From Cryphonectria parasitica EP155 (lineage: Eukaryota > Ascomycota > Sordariomycetes > Diaporthales > Cryphonectriaceae), in assembly GCF_011745365.1 (NCBI RefSeq), contig NW_024468909.1, forward strand, positions 1,550,001 through 1,614,000: DNA of 64,000 nucleotides, written 5' to 3'. Under the pieces are notes generated by a model. The model had not been told where the DNA came from. It did no database searches and saw nothing but the letters and a program-made list of their open reading frames with translations. Every line of letters starts with the position of its first letter. Within the stretch, counting starts at the first letter, position 1. Shown piece by piece: positions 47,246 through 59,242 of the stretch. The position numbers were made by a program, and so were the translations under genes.

Positions 47246-48397
47246 CTTTTTTTCCTTCTTCTTTCTTTTCTTCTTTCCGCCTTCGCATTCGTGAGAGGGC
47301 GCTTAACGTGGGAAAAGAAAAAAAAAAGAAAAAAAAAAGAGGAAGGGAAAAGGGCCCGGAATGATTGAAAGGACTGGCTCCCTTCCTGGGTTGATCAAAG
47401 GTTCTCGACCACTGAAATGCAGAAGTAGACGAAAATCAAAACTTTCACATGTCGTGCAACCAGCAAAAGTTCCACGGTTTGGCAGCGGAGGGATGCTCCA
47501 GGTCAAGTCTGAGGTCTGAGGAGAGCTTGAAGGGGAAAGGCTTAAGCCGAGGTACTGTGTGCTATTTACAGCGACGACCGGAGCGAGACGCAAGCAGCGA
47601 TCGCACCTCCCCTCAGAATATCGACCATGGTGACTAAGCAAAGCTACAAGTAATTCCTGGAGATAGCCACTCTCGCACGAGCAGCACGAGTATGGTTCAG
47701 TACTAGTATGATAAGTGATCCATCACTTCGTTCCTGAAGAACGCTGCAGATGGAAGGATTTGAAACTCCTCTTTTTTTTCTTCCTTTTTTTCTTCTTCTG
47801 TTTCCTTCATCTTTTTCAAAAGAACACCACTTTGGCAAAAAGCTGTTTTCAGAAGATAGCCGCACGAGCAGTAAACGACGGCGCGCCTTATAGCATCGAT
47901 AGAACTTGCCTGGACGCCCCGTGTAGCGCTGGACTAGTCGTCCGACAGCTGAAGAAGCTCATGCTATATGCATGTACCTCTGAATGTACTGCTCCGATCT
48001 GGTTCTCAGGTCGAGCCCCATTTAGTGGGTGTAAGCTCATACTGTAAAGAACCAACTCTACGAGATGGCAGGACCACTGCCACAAATGCTGCCAAAGAAG
48101 CACCTACAGTAACGACATAATTATGGTGATAGCTACTTGAAATAAATAAACAAACCTTTTCGCTGCTTATGAGACGTGTGCGTCCACCAATGTGATCGTA
48201 CATGCAGAATTGATCCATACAAGCAATGCGCAGTGCTGAACCATACTTCTTCTGCGCACCTGTCTTCATCACGCTCCTCCATATTATTCTCTCTCTCTCG
48301 ACCTGGAAACACACATATCGCATCACAGACTGAAGAATAGAGGAACCATCAGAGCTGTCAAAGGAAATGCCGATCACCGTCTCTCCAGACCTAAACC
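47246..48397. other. Intergenic region, TFC7-like promoter and CBM48 gene 3' flank
   Basis: About 1.15 kb between two leftward genes. An A-rich stretch (47316-47345) lies close to the TFC7-like start. No gene is seen. Confidence 0.6.
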
Positions 48398-51300
48398 TCA
48401 GTCCACTTCAGTCCCCGGATCCTTAGATTTCTGATAAAAGACCAGCCCCACGGCAGTCAGGGCGACCACAGTCGTGACGATTCTAACAAGCACCGTCGTC
48501 AGAGAGTGTGCCGTGCCGTATAAAAGGGGTTTGGTTTCTTGCTCCTTACGTCTTACGCTTGCCACCGCACAGCCTTGACATGAGGCCACCAAACAGATCG
48601 ATGAAGATCAGCCTGAAAAAGGCCGAGAACCAGTTGCCACCCTTGGCTGCCTCCCTGTGGGAGTCGGTAATTGGGTTAGGAGTACCTGCGCGGTCTGCCG
48701 AGCTGGGTCGTGCCACCGTCCGCTTCGTCAAAGAGCCGGACTGGCTCGGTTCTGCCCCGGAGGATTCAGCAACGGCCTCGACGCGAGGGCCCTCCTGGAT
48801 CTCTCTGGACTTGACAACCTCCTCAGGACTGGAGGCTTCAGCAGCAGCGTCAGAGGTCTGTTGATCCGGAGATGCCTCAGGGGACGCGGCATTCTTCGAA
48901 GACTCGATGGTCTCAGAAGCCTCACCAACGCCTTGTGGAGCGTCGATATCTTTGGCGGGCTCGACGTCTTCCGGGCCCTTGATCTCCTTGGAGGCGCTCT
49001 CACCCAACGACAAAGCCGGCACGAGCTCTTCGTGCTCCGTCACCTCGGCATTGGACACGACAATCTGAGGGCTTCGTGATGCCGCAAGGGTTGGCTCCAG
49101 GTCTGCCTTCGATACTTCATCCTCAAGAGCAAAGTCGGCAACCGGATCGGCGTCATTTGGCGGAGGCTCCATCGGGCTACCAGGCTCTTCATGTCCCGGA
49201 GTCTTGACTGGCTCCGGCGCTAAATATTCCGGCTGTGTTGACTCGGTGCTCTTGTCCTCGCCCTTGCTGGACTTCAGAACAACAGCCTCGTCCTCATCAC
49301 TAACTGGGGACAAGTGGCCATTACTTGGTTTGACCGACGGACTTGGGACTGTGACTAGTGACTGTAGATGAGGTTTGGGAGGAATCAGAGCGTCTTCGCC
49401 CTCTTCTGCGAGTGGAGCAGCCTCACCAGCCGTCTCGGCTGCCTCAGCTGCTGGAGTGATTTGGTCAGCTTCAGCTTCCTGCAGACCCTCGCTGTCTGCT
49501 TCTCTCAAGGAGTCGGCGGGGTTGTCAGTGCTGTCTGCATGTTCAGCAGCGGGGGTAGTCTCCTCAGTCGCCAATGGCGCCTCATCGACCACAACAGAGA
49601 AATCTTCAACCGTAGAGAGAGCGGAGGCTTCTTCCGGGGGAGAAGCCTCCTCGCCGATGCTTGACGCCTCTTGAGGTGCTCGAGAAAGCTCGTCTATTGC
49701 GGGCGACGTTTCCTCAGCACTTAAAGACTCCTCTGTAGCAGGAAGTATCTCCTCGTTCGAGGGGCCAGTGCTTTGGACAGTGGGTGCGGCTTCGGTAATT
49801 GAACCATCTTGGACATCTTCAGGAGCCGATCCTACACTAGCAGCCTCCGCGGCAGGGGCATCGTCCTTGGTCTGGGCAACTTGCTCGACAACCGAAATTT
49901 CTTCGATAGGAGCAGCCTCTTCGGAAACCGGTGCCTCCTCGGCAACTGGAGCCTCTTCGTCTTCAAGAGTAGGGGAGTCTTCGACAGCCCGTGCCTCCTC
50001 GATAGGTACAGCCTCGTCAACATCTGGTGCGTCTTCGACTACCAGAGCCTCCTCTTTGCCAGCTGTGACCTCTTCGATAGGAGCAGCTTCCTCAAGGACC
50101 GGAGCGTCTTCAACATCAGGGGATTCTTTGACAGCAGGAGCTTCTTCTTCAACAATAGAATCTTCTTGTACAGAGGGAGCTGGAGCCTCTTCCACAGCGG
50201 TGGAGACTTCTCTGGTGGCAGGAGTCTCCTCGGTGACAGCAGCAGTCTCCGTAGCAGCAAAAGGTTCCGCTTCAGGGACTGGCGCCGCCTCTTCAATGCT
50301 AGAGGAAGCCTCGGCCTCAGCAGAAGGCTCTTGAGTAGCAGGAACCTCCTCGTCAGGCAGAGCCTTGTCAACGGCAGTATCCCTTTCGACGACATCCTCG
50401 ATGGATAATGGAGCTTCTCCGATAGTAGAACTGCCCTCGACAGGAGCAACGTCCCCACTGGTAACAGGGGCCTCTTTGACGACGTCCTCGTTAGAAGCGG
50501 GACCTTCTTCGGCCACGGAGGCCTCCTCTGTAGTAGCTGTGACTGGTTCGGAAGCAGGAGGATTTTCGTCTGTTTCGGGAGTAGCATCTTCAACGATCGG
50601 GCCATCCTCCTGGACAACCGCAGGAGACTCGTCGTCCACGAGACTGACGTCTGCTGCTTGTTCCCCCTCAGCTTCCTGCGCAGCCTCGATTACCTCGTCT
50701 GCAGTCTGTGCCTGTTCAGCCACCGGGGCTACCTGGCTTGCTGCTGACTCCTCAAGAACCTCGGTGCTAGGCTCCGTTGTACCCGCAGCAGCAACATGAT
50801 TTGTTTCATCTGACTCCAACGCCGAGGAAACGCCCTCGTCTGCAGGCCTTTCGGCCTCTTCCTCTTCAGCACCTTCGGCTATGGAGTGCAGGGAAAGCGG
50901 GTGCTCACTCAGAGACTTCTGAGAATGCGACCGGGCCAAGGGGATACTGTCATCCTGTCCGCGATCGGAAGCTAAGCCGACACCCTGCTCGTCCAAGTCA
51001 CTGACAGCATCGCCAGCAGCCTCACTCTGAGCCTCGACCACTGGTGAAGGAGATATACCCTCGACAGATGTCTGGTCAGCATTGAGACTGGTCGAGACTC
51101 TTCTGACGGTTGAGATGATCTCGTCCTTTGTCGAGGGAAATTGCTCAAGAGTGGGGTCGTTGAAGTCCTGCTGGCTGTCGTGTTCCGGGGCAAAGTCGTT
51201 CGCTTGGATGTCGGCCTCAACATGGCTCACAGCAGGCACCTCGTCGTCCTCATAGAGACCAGCACACTCGTGTGCAAACAGAGGCACCGGGTCTGGACCT

Positions 51301-52632
51301 TCGGTGTGGCCGGCAATATCGAGACCATCATCCTTCATGTCGAACTTGACACCTGCCAGGCTCCCACTGGCAAGAGGAACTTCCTCAATGTGCTCCGCAG
51401 GCTTAATAAATATATCAGCGCGCATGGCCATCGCAAGTATAAGCCTCAAGAACTCACCTCATTTGCATCCAATAAAGCAGCGGTATCAGCGACTTCAGCC
51501 GCCACGTCTGCTGTGTCCTCAGTCGGTGCTGTGGAAGCGCTCTCTGCCTCAGGGTCTGATGCAGACTGCACGCAGTGTCAATTTCCTATCCTCTTTAAGA
51601 CGCAACTTTTTTTTCCAGCTCACCTCTGCGCGATCCAAAGCCTGTGCAGTATCGGCGACCTCTGCGGCTGTGATCGAAACATCCTGCTCGTGCTCGACAG
51701 ATAAGGGTTCAGCCTCGGGCTGGGCATCCTGCTGAGACTTTTCGTCAACTCTACAGCCCCCTCTCCTGACAAGAGACAAGACATACCTCATTCTCATCCA
51801 GCATTGCCGCAGTATCCGCAACTTCAGCAGCGGTCTCTGCAGTACTAGCACCCGATGGATGTGGTGGCTCGCCCTCACCTTCGCCGACAGCCTCACTGGG
51901 ATGATCTGGCTCAGGAGTTGGGCGATCAAGTATGGCAGCGGAGTCGGCAACCTCGATAGATGTTTTCACAAAGTCTGGGGTATCCGCCCTCTCTCGCTCG
52001 ATGTCGGCATGGACGGGCAGAGCTTTGTTCTCTGTCTCAGACTGAAGTTGTTCGAACCCGGCATCGGCGTTCTCGTGGATGCTCTCGGAGGTGGGCTCGG
52101 CCTGTTCTTCAGTACTGGACTCGTTAGGTTCGGGGATGGAGCTCTCTGAGACGTTGACTCTGTACGGTGTTAGCAAGAGGGAAAGACTAGTGACACAGGA
52201 CATTACATACTCGTCTGAAGGCAGGGCATCTGGAGCCTGGGTTGTTTCTGTGGGGGCCTCTGGACTGTCAATGACCTCTGGTGCCTCGAGGACATTGTTC
52301 CTATTTCCTGATTCGTCCGTCACTGATAACTCATCAGCATGCTATCTCTCATAGCTAGAGAAGTGGTAGTCAATGATGGTGTGCCTACCAGTTGGGGCCT
52401 CCTCATCCAGGATCCACCAGTCACCCTCACCGACTCGGAACTTGTATTGGTGTTTGGCCAGTGGCTCTACCTGGAATGTCTTGGTAAAGGTATATACTCC
52501 ATCATCACCAGAAGTATATTCCATGGGCAGAGGAACCCATTCTGGGTTGGAAAAGCTGCCGGCCACATAGAGGGGTGGCTGGATGCCTACAGCCCTGTGT
52601 CGAATGGTGACTTCGACTTTGGAATCTCCCAT
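48398..52632 (-). CDS. Large acidic protein with N-terminal CBM48/AMPK-glycogen-binding module and C-terminal membrane helix
   Basis: Seven exons: 52632-52389, 52322-52211, 52159-51787, 51731-51624, 51565-51458, 51401-48550 and 48482-48398, giving 1293 residues. Exon 1 encodes a compact AMPK-beta/CBM48 (E-set) module of about 80 residues: VTIRHRAVGIQPPLYVAGSF, WVPLPMEYT, GVYTFTKTFQV, HQYKFRVGEGDWWILDEEAP. About 1150 residues of low-complexity Glu/Ala/Pro/Ser sequence follow (repeated EEAP, EEAS, VEDAP). A recurring motif AAEVADTAA-x-LD occurs four times, in exons 3, 4 and 5. Near the end is a hydrophobic stretch (NWFSAFFRLIFIDLFGGLMS). The last exon then adds IVTTVVALTAVGLVFYQKS, a likely tail anchor with only a short basic end. 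The module predicts glycogen or starch-like glucan binding or an AMPK-like interaction. The membrane is unknown. The start of exon 4 could be three bases later. Confidence 0.8.
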
Positions 52633-54444
52633 GGTGTCACTTTGGCTGGGGAAGAAACAAGGTTGAGAAAATAGCTGGTTGTGCTCTGGTGGAAGACACG
52701 AGGAGGGTGAATAGACGCCCCAACAGACAGAGCAACTAGTGCTGTGGTTTCTGTGCAGTGCAGTGGTATGATGAGATAGGGCCTGGGTGTTTTGTTGACC
52801 CAACAACAACGAGCAGCTCCTCGTGTGGTCAGATTAGGCCTGCAACTCTGAGGGTGTTCGGATTGATAAAGATGAGATGGCAGAGACTTTGTTGACACAG
52901 AGGGAGTCACAAAAGGAAAAGAAAATTTGAGACCGAGTGGATCCTGGCAGATTGAACACGTCAAACACGTCCAAGTTGAGGGTCAAGAGGAGAGAAGATG
53001 GGGAAAGCAGGGTGGTCCGATGATGGTGCTGGGGGAGGTTGGGAAGCTGCAGGTGCAGCTCTGGGATGGAGCTCGTCTTGTTGCCCTGGGCGCCAATATG
53101 CGGGGCAGCTGCAGGAAAGGGTGGTGTACAGCCAACCGTATTTTGGATGCACATACATAATGCATAGTACTGTCGTATTTCACAAACGAGAACAACCAGG
53201 TTTCCTACCCCAACATTACTAGACAGCAAAGTCAAGGGAGGGATCTGCACAGCAGAATTTCCCAATGTCGGTCTGTATCCAGAGAGTTTATATTGGAAGT
53301 ACAGAGTAAATTGAGAGAAACCTATAGAATGTTCTCCATTTCCGGTGGGGGAGGGTGAGACCTCCAGCGGCAATCAGGGCCATGGATAGAAACCTATGCC
53401 GCGCCTTCCGGGCTCTCTCTCATTTGAATTGACTGCAGTGACCTGCTGCAGGAAAGTCCCAAGGCCTAGCCTGTACTACGCCGGCTGTAGTTACTGCCCT
53501 GCAAGGCCTGCTGACCAGCCCAAGATCTATGTAGGACAGCCAGCCATTTCAATCTACTGCATCGGTTCCTTACAAAATCTCTGTATCTCTCTTTCTACCC
53601 TGATTTCCGATATCATCAGAAAAACCAAACAAATCAACCAGACCAAGAACTCCTAGAGAAAAACATGAAACTTTGGTGCCAGAATTTCCACTTGGGCTGC
53701 AAGAGCTGCTGGCGTCATGTGGGATGATTTGTCCTGCAGACAGGGGTGCTCTTATCCACATTGGGGTCTCTTCTTATCTGTTCACCGTTTGTTCTCCCAC
53801 CCTCCTCACCTGGCGGGGGTCTGCCATATTGCAGAGCCTGTCTGTTGTTCTGGCAATCAAAAACCAATGGCAAGGTCCATATATTCGCAGCCTGATCTGT
53901 AATTATATAGGCATGTTGTCAGATGATACATATTTCGTATGAGTGGAGTATTGAGTAGCAGTGACTATCACATGTCAGCCTCTAGTCAGGGACCCCCAGA
54001 CAGAGTATATGTGAGAAAGAGAGATATGCTGCCCTTACATTTTCTCATCAATCCATTGCACATCTTCAGCCAGATGGTGATCACTTAGGCACATGGTGGA
54101 AGACACCATGATACCTCAAGATAGATTCTCCCTTTCTTCTTCTCTTTTCTCTTCTCTTACTACCAACAATGAAACCCTCCCCAATTCCTAAGCTAAACAA
54201 GCTGTTAGTTACGTCACCACTAGGATTCTGCCAGGCGGTATCGATAAGAATCTCTTATCACCACAGGTTCCTGGCCTTTTGTTCCTCTTGAAACAATAAA
54301 CAGTCCCAGCAGCTGAAAATCACTTGACAAAAAGCTCCATAATGACAATTGAAGCACTGCAAATCTCTCAATCAATTTCACACTTAATACCCTTCAGATT
54401 CGAACACTTGCCAGAGCTGTCGTCCCTGGAGCCTATCGTGCAAG
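52633..54444. promoter_or_regulatory. 1.8 kb divergent region between the CBM48 gene and IWR1
   Basis: Both promoters lie here, and the sequence is more AT-rich than the rest of the window. No coding signature is seen; the short open frames have no domain features. Confidence 0.5.
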
Positions 54445-56007
54445 ATGTCTATGCCACCAGAAATTATCCAAGTCAAGCGCCTAAAGCGCAAGGCCCATGA
54501 TGATGACGATGATGATGATGGACAAGGCGTGGTGAACTACCTTCGTTCGTGAACTCTCAATCCTCCCACTCTACTATACCACTAGCTTGCATCTTACTGA
54601 CTGCGTCACTCACAAAAGGTATTGACGATAAGGACCGAAAACGATACCGCAGTGATGCCTATGTCTACCAGCGAACTACGCAAGAAGCCCTTGAGGCTGA
54701 GAAGAGGGCCCCACCCAGACCTTCACGGGATGTCATCCCCATCATTCATTCCTCGAAACTCGCAGGCAATGGGAATGTTTCACTTGAGGAAACAGCCAGC
54801 ACAAAGACACTCGAGTCAGTCACGAAGCCACAGGAGAACACCCAGAATGGACCAGCCTCGCGAGTTGAGACACCAACCACGACTCCATCTTCCTCAGCCC
54901 CTGAGCCGCGGCGCTTCCACTTCTCCAGACCTATCATTAAGCCTTCATCCCTTTTGACCACGGGCCTGAAGACGGGCAAGCGGTCACGGCTGAATACCCC
55001 GACGACTGTCTTCGTCGAGCGCGGTCACAAGAGGACGAGGACGGAGGATGTACAGATGAGGGACGCAGATGATACACCAGAAATGGCGGGTGCGGACGAG
55101 CCGCCGAGGAAGCTTAAGCTGCCGGGCTCCGACCGCAAGGGCCCGCGGGCACAGAAGTCCGCTGAGCCGCTGAAGAGGGAGCTCCCCGCGTCGATGAAAC
55201 AGCACTGGGCGGGCGATGACATGGACGAGATCACACGGAACATGAACAGCTTCGCGCTGCAGCTCATCGGGGCCAACCTGGCTGAGACGGAGGAACGTGA
55301 CAAGAAAGAGTTGGCGGCGGCGGCAGCGAGGAAGGAGGCGTCCTCTACTGCCTCGACGCCGCAGAAATTCAAGCCAAAGCCGCCTGCAAAGAGATTCGCA
55401 GAACGCCACCCGGAGATCGCCGCGGCGGCTCAGCAGGAGACACTGAGCTCTGTTGAGCGGGATGACCTTGAGCCGGCCAGTGAGGACGAATACGTTGTCG
55501 AGACCTACGTACGAGTCCCAGCGTCTGCACTCGGCAAAGATATAGCCCCCGAGAAGGTCGGCCTGCTCGTCTTTGACAACGAGCCTGATGCAGATATCTT
55601 CTACGGCGAAGAGGGAGACAGTGATGATGAGTGGCCCGAGGGCGACGAAGATGAGAACGGTAGGTTTTCCTTTTTTTTCTTCTTCTTTTCTTTTCTCCCC
55701 CTTTTTCTTCTTCTTTCTTTTCCCTTCACCACTGGCACAAATCAAATACCCCCTTCTTTCTTGGCGCACAAGTCTAATATTGTCTCCAGCGGAAAACTAC
55801 TACACCGCCGATTACCCAGATGACGAGGTCGACTCGGATGATGAGTACAATCGAGGTGCCTATCAGTACCGCACGGGCAACGCGTCCGACCTGGAGGAGT
55901 TTGATGAGCGAGATGACGATTGGGCCGTGGATCACGATGAAAATGATGGCAGTGCGCCCTCCTTTTCGGCTCGTTTAGGTGCTATGCCACCATCAGCGTT
56001 TCGGTGA
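54445..56007 (+). CDS. IWR1: RNA polymerase II nuclear import factor Iwr1
   Basis: Three exons, 54445-54544, 54619-55659 and 55790-56007, giving 452 residues. The first donor is GTTCGT, an uncommon variant; its join gives GVVNYLRIDDKDRKRYRS. The N-terminus carries a basic stretch (IIQVKRLKRKAHDD) followed by acidic residues, the expected position of the Iwr1 nuclear import signal. The middle is disordered, with RRFHFSRPIIKPSSL and FALQLIGANLAETEE. The C-terminal Iwr1 domain has YVVETYVRV, KVGLLVFDNEPDADIFY, then DSDDEWPEGDEDEN joined by the last splice to AENYYTADYPDDEVDSDDEY. Iwr1 binds assembled Pol II in the cytoplasm and brings it into the nucleus through importin. The intron before the acidic core is CT-rich. 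It is divergent with the CBM48 gene. Confidence 0.9.
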
Positions 56008-56757
56008 ATATGATCAATCATGATAGACCATTCCAAGCGGGTCTTGTCTATTTCTTTCAAGATGGGAGAGATACTGGTACTGCAGATGCTCGACGCCTCG
56101 GAAAATGTCCAGCAAAGGTTGTTATGGTATGTTTATACTATACGCTGCAGCCCAGAGTGATCATGACCGCAAGGGATCCTCGAGAGACCAAGAATAGATA
56201 CCAAGTGTCCGTGTTGTTGATGATGCCAAAAGAGTACCTACGCTGCATCTGTCTGACGTTGGAAACAAATCAGTTCTCTGGTTCAGGCAAGCTTGCGCGT
56301 GTACACCAGGCGACAGCATAGTCTGTCAACCATCTTTGACGGCTGAGCTGAGGCTGAGCCTTCTATACAGAGTGGGAGGGAGAGGCGGCTACGAAATAAG
56401 TCCACATGGCAAAGAATAATAACTGCAACTAGCAATTGAAATATTGTAACGCTGGAGAAGGAGGGAGTTGGGTTGGGGGGGGGGGGGGAAGAGAAGAAGA
56501 AAGAAGAGCATGCAATCCTGCCAAAAACCAGCAGATGAAGGTTACAGCCAAGTGTTTAGACGCTTTGCAATACGCCTCGAGGATATCATTTGCCACGGTA
56601 AAATCAAGCTCAGCCCCAATAGATGAATATACACCAGCCCCCCCCCCCCCAATTCCAAGTTGACGCCCCTGCTGCAGCTACTGCAGCTACAATTGCTACT
56701 CTTACAAGGCAAATGTCTTTTCCACTCCTCATCCTCTTCGAACAGGATCAACCCTTT
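56008..56757. other. Convergent intergenic region
   Basis: About 750 bases between the stops of IWR1 and the Ser/Thr-rich gene. It contains a 14-base G tract (56475-56488) and a 13-base C tract (56638-56650), about 160 bases apart and complementary in sequence. No gene is seen. Confidence 0.6.
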
Positions 56758-57676
56758 TCAAAAGGCCCGCCAGATAGCACCAGCCCTCGGAGTACTATTC
56801 TCATCCAGCCCATCCTCGTCCCGGTTCATCCTCCTCACCCAGGCCGCCTCCTCAGCGATGGCCTCGCGCTCGATATGTTCCATGACGTTCAGCTCGGCCA
56901 GCATCCCGCACACCATGCCGCGGCATCCAGCCAGGATTCTCGCCAGACTGGACTGCGGCTGATCATCGCCCTCGCCCTTGCCCTCGCCGTCATCAGGTAT
57001 ACCGTCCTCCAGCTGGCTCAGCTGCGTCCGCCAGCTGTCCAGCTTCCTGGAGAGCGACGATACCTCGTCCCGCCAGGCCGGGTCCAGCTCGCCTATAAAC
57101 GCGACCTCCCCAGACGCCATCAGCGCACCAAGCCCCCCAGCCTGACATCGGGCCTCCATGGCGGCCGTCAAGTGGTCAAACCATTTCTCGAACCTCCTGA
57201 CCGCGCGCGCATGCCGCCCGCCCGGTCCGCCGACGGACCAGAGACCTGACAGCACTCCGTCCAAAACTTGGATCCTGTCTTCCAGGCCCTTCCCTCGGCC
57301 GCCAGCAGCAGCAGCAGCAGCAGCTCCTCCCCACGACCGCAGGGCAGCGAGGTCCCGCGCTTGTTGCACAGCAGCCTCCTCGGCGGCGACCTTGGCATCG
57401 GCCTCAGCCAGCTCGGCAAACCTCCGCCCCAGCCTCTCCCTAGCGCTGGCATGCCACGAGGCGGCGACGACGTCGGCATCGCGGTGGAGCAGGTGCAGCT
57501 GCAGCAGCTCGGCCTGCACCTTGGCGGTCTCGGAGGAGAGGGCGATGTTGGCGGGCAGCTTGGAGGGCGTGGGCGGGGCGAGGTACGTTGACGTGAGGGG
57601 TTTCGGGGCGAGGTTGCGCGCGGGAGAGTAGTGCTGCTGGAGCGTGTTGAAGGCGGGTCGGAGACGAGGGACGGCT

Positions 57677-57707
<31 letters not shown>

Positions 57708-57814
57708 TTGTTGCTGGCGTCGTGGAGGAAGGACCTGTCGGCGGTGCTGTCTGGCGTTGTTGGGACGCTCGTGCGGCTACTGTGTTCGCACGACCGAGGG
57801 GCCGCTTGCTAGCT

Positions 57815-57849
<35 letters not shown>

Positions 57850-58704
57850 TGCTGAGGTATCGGCTGTGGATGTCGAGGCTATGGATCCTGCTGAGGGCGG
57901 TCGTGGCGGGCGGAGGGTGGTGGTGGAGTTGAGCGCTGTTGCGGTTGATCTTGCTCGGGCATGTGCAGTGGCTCGTGATGACTGTGGCTTGGCTGTTGAG
58001 GTAGCGGATGACTTGAAGGTCGTCGTCGTCGTAGTAGAGGGAGAAGGAGGCGGTAGGGCTGAGGCCGTCGACGAGAGCTGTGACAGGGAGGCTATCGACT
58101 TCGGCCTCGCTGTCCTGGTAGTGTTGGTCGTTGGCCGGGCGGTTCTCGATAGAGGTTCTGGTGCCTCGCTTGCGTGGCTTCTGGTCGGAGGCTTGCGCGC
58201 TGCTGCGAGGCTGTTGCTCATGCGGTCGAGGCTGAAGATTCCCGACGTCGGTCTGCTTCTCGTGCTGGCAGCGACCCTAGTGGAGCGAATGTTTGTGGTG
58301 GTGGTGGTGGTGCTGGCTCCTGTCGCAGTCGTCACAGAGCGAGTCCTCGCCGGGATCGAGGAGGCGCCAGGCTTGGGCAGTCTGCTTGGTGACATGTTTC
58401 GTGGCTCATCAGACGATGTTGGGGCCGCGGTAGTAGAGGTTGAAGCAGTAACGACTGGAGGAGAAGGTCTCTTCTGTCCAGGCTGGATGGCTCTGCCTAC
58501 CTCGCCGCCCTTCTTCGCTTCATTGCTCCTTTGTATTCTGGCGAGGCCTGCAGTGGGTTGTCGCAGGGAGCGCGATCGGTTCACTCCAGTGGCTGTTGTT
58601 GACGAGGTGGAAGATGACATGGCGTGGAGTTTAAATGCTGGCCTTGTCTCAGCCTCTGGCGTGTCTGTTCCTTTTTTCTGCTGGTTGGCGTTGACATGCA
58701 GCAT
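56758..58704 (-). CDS. Unrecognised Ser/Thr/Ala-rich protein with C-terminal coiled coil
   Basis: A single exon of 648 residues from the ATG at 58704, or 620 from the next in-frame ATG at 58620 (MSSSTSSTTATG), which may be the true start. The first ~350 residues are disordered, basic and rich in Ser, Thr, Ala, Arg and Pro (PSRLPKPGASSIPARTRS, SRPTSGIFSLDRMSNSL). The C-terminal ~280 residues look ordered: RPAFNTLQQHYSPARNLAPK, LTSTYLAPPTPSKLPANI, ELLQLHLLHRDADVV, a long heptad-like helix with WHASARERLGRRFAEL, and a helical end with WRDEVSSLSRKLDSWRTQL. A basic Ser-rich head plus coiled coil is often seen in microtubule- or spindle-associated proteins such as augmin HAUS8, but I cannot confirm this. 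Thr and Ala runs are encoded by trinucleotide repeats at about 57670-57715 and 57815-57850. Confidence 0.7.
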
Positions 58705-59242
58705 TCCACTCTACGCCAGACGCGCTGCTGCGTTACTAGATTCTGTCAGGGTTGTGTCTCCGGCAGTTGCTATTTACTTTCAGCACGTACTGTATTTACT
58801 TGCTGCCACTGGCCCTGAAGGCAGCTCCGAGTCCCTGGAAAGCAGGGGGGTGGGGGGTTGAGGCCGGTAAGCTCCTCAGGCCGGGACAGGGTCAAATGCC
58901 AGGGGGGATCCTACAGGTCTGATACCTGCACCAATACTGTGTATGGTACAGTAGTACTGCGAAAGGGTTCACGGGTCCACATTCTTCTTGGTCCAACCTC
59001 GTCGTCAGTCTGAAGTGGTCACCACATTCTGATTTGAACCTACAGAACTTTCAAAGTTTATTCTTCACCCTCTCACTCATAATCCGAATCCGTTTTGTCA
59101 TTGAGTTCCGACGCCCGTGTTCAGAATCACAAGGCAACGAAACCCAAAGCACATTATGTGAAGGGAAAAGTGAGGACGAAGAAGAAAATTCCTATCGACA
59201 CTTCTTCAAACTTGAGTTTGCTCTCACACCTCGCTCCAACTC
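58705..59242. promoter_or_regulatory. Divergent promoter region
   Basis: About 540 bases between the starts of the leftward Ser/Thr-rich gene and the rightward mitochondrial TPR-like gene. It has a short G-rich stretch near 58845-58860. No distinct motif can be called. Confidence 0.45.

Noticed and set aside
48657..51735. Several long plus-strand open frames opposite the CBM48 gene (up to 199 residues).
   Set aside because: They are shadows of the repetitive Glu/Ala-rich codons on the minus strand; composition is Ser/Leu-rich low complexity and they have no domain or splice logic.
57631..58861. 405-residue plus-strand open frame opposite the Ser/Thr-rich gene.
   Set aside because: It reads as Val/Ala/Gly runs produced by reverse-complemented Thr/Ala repeats; the minus-strand frame has ordered C-terminal blocks and is preferred.
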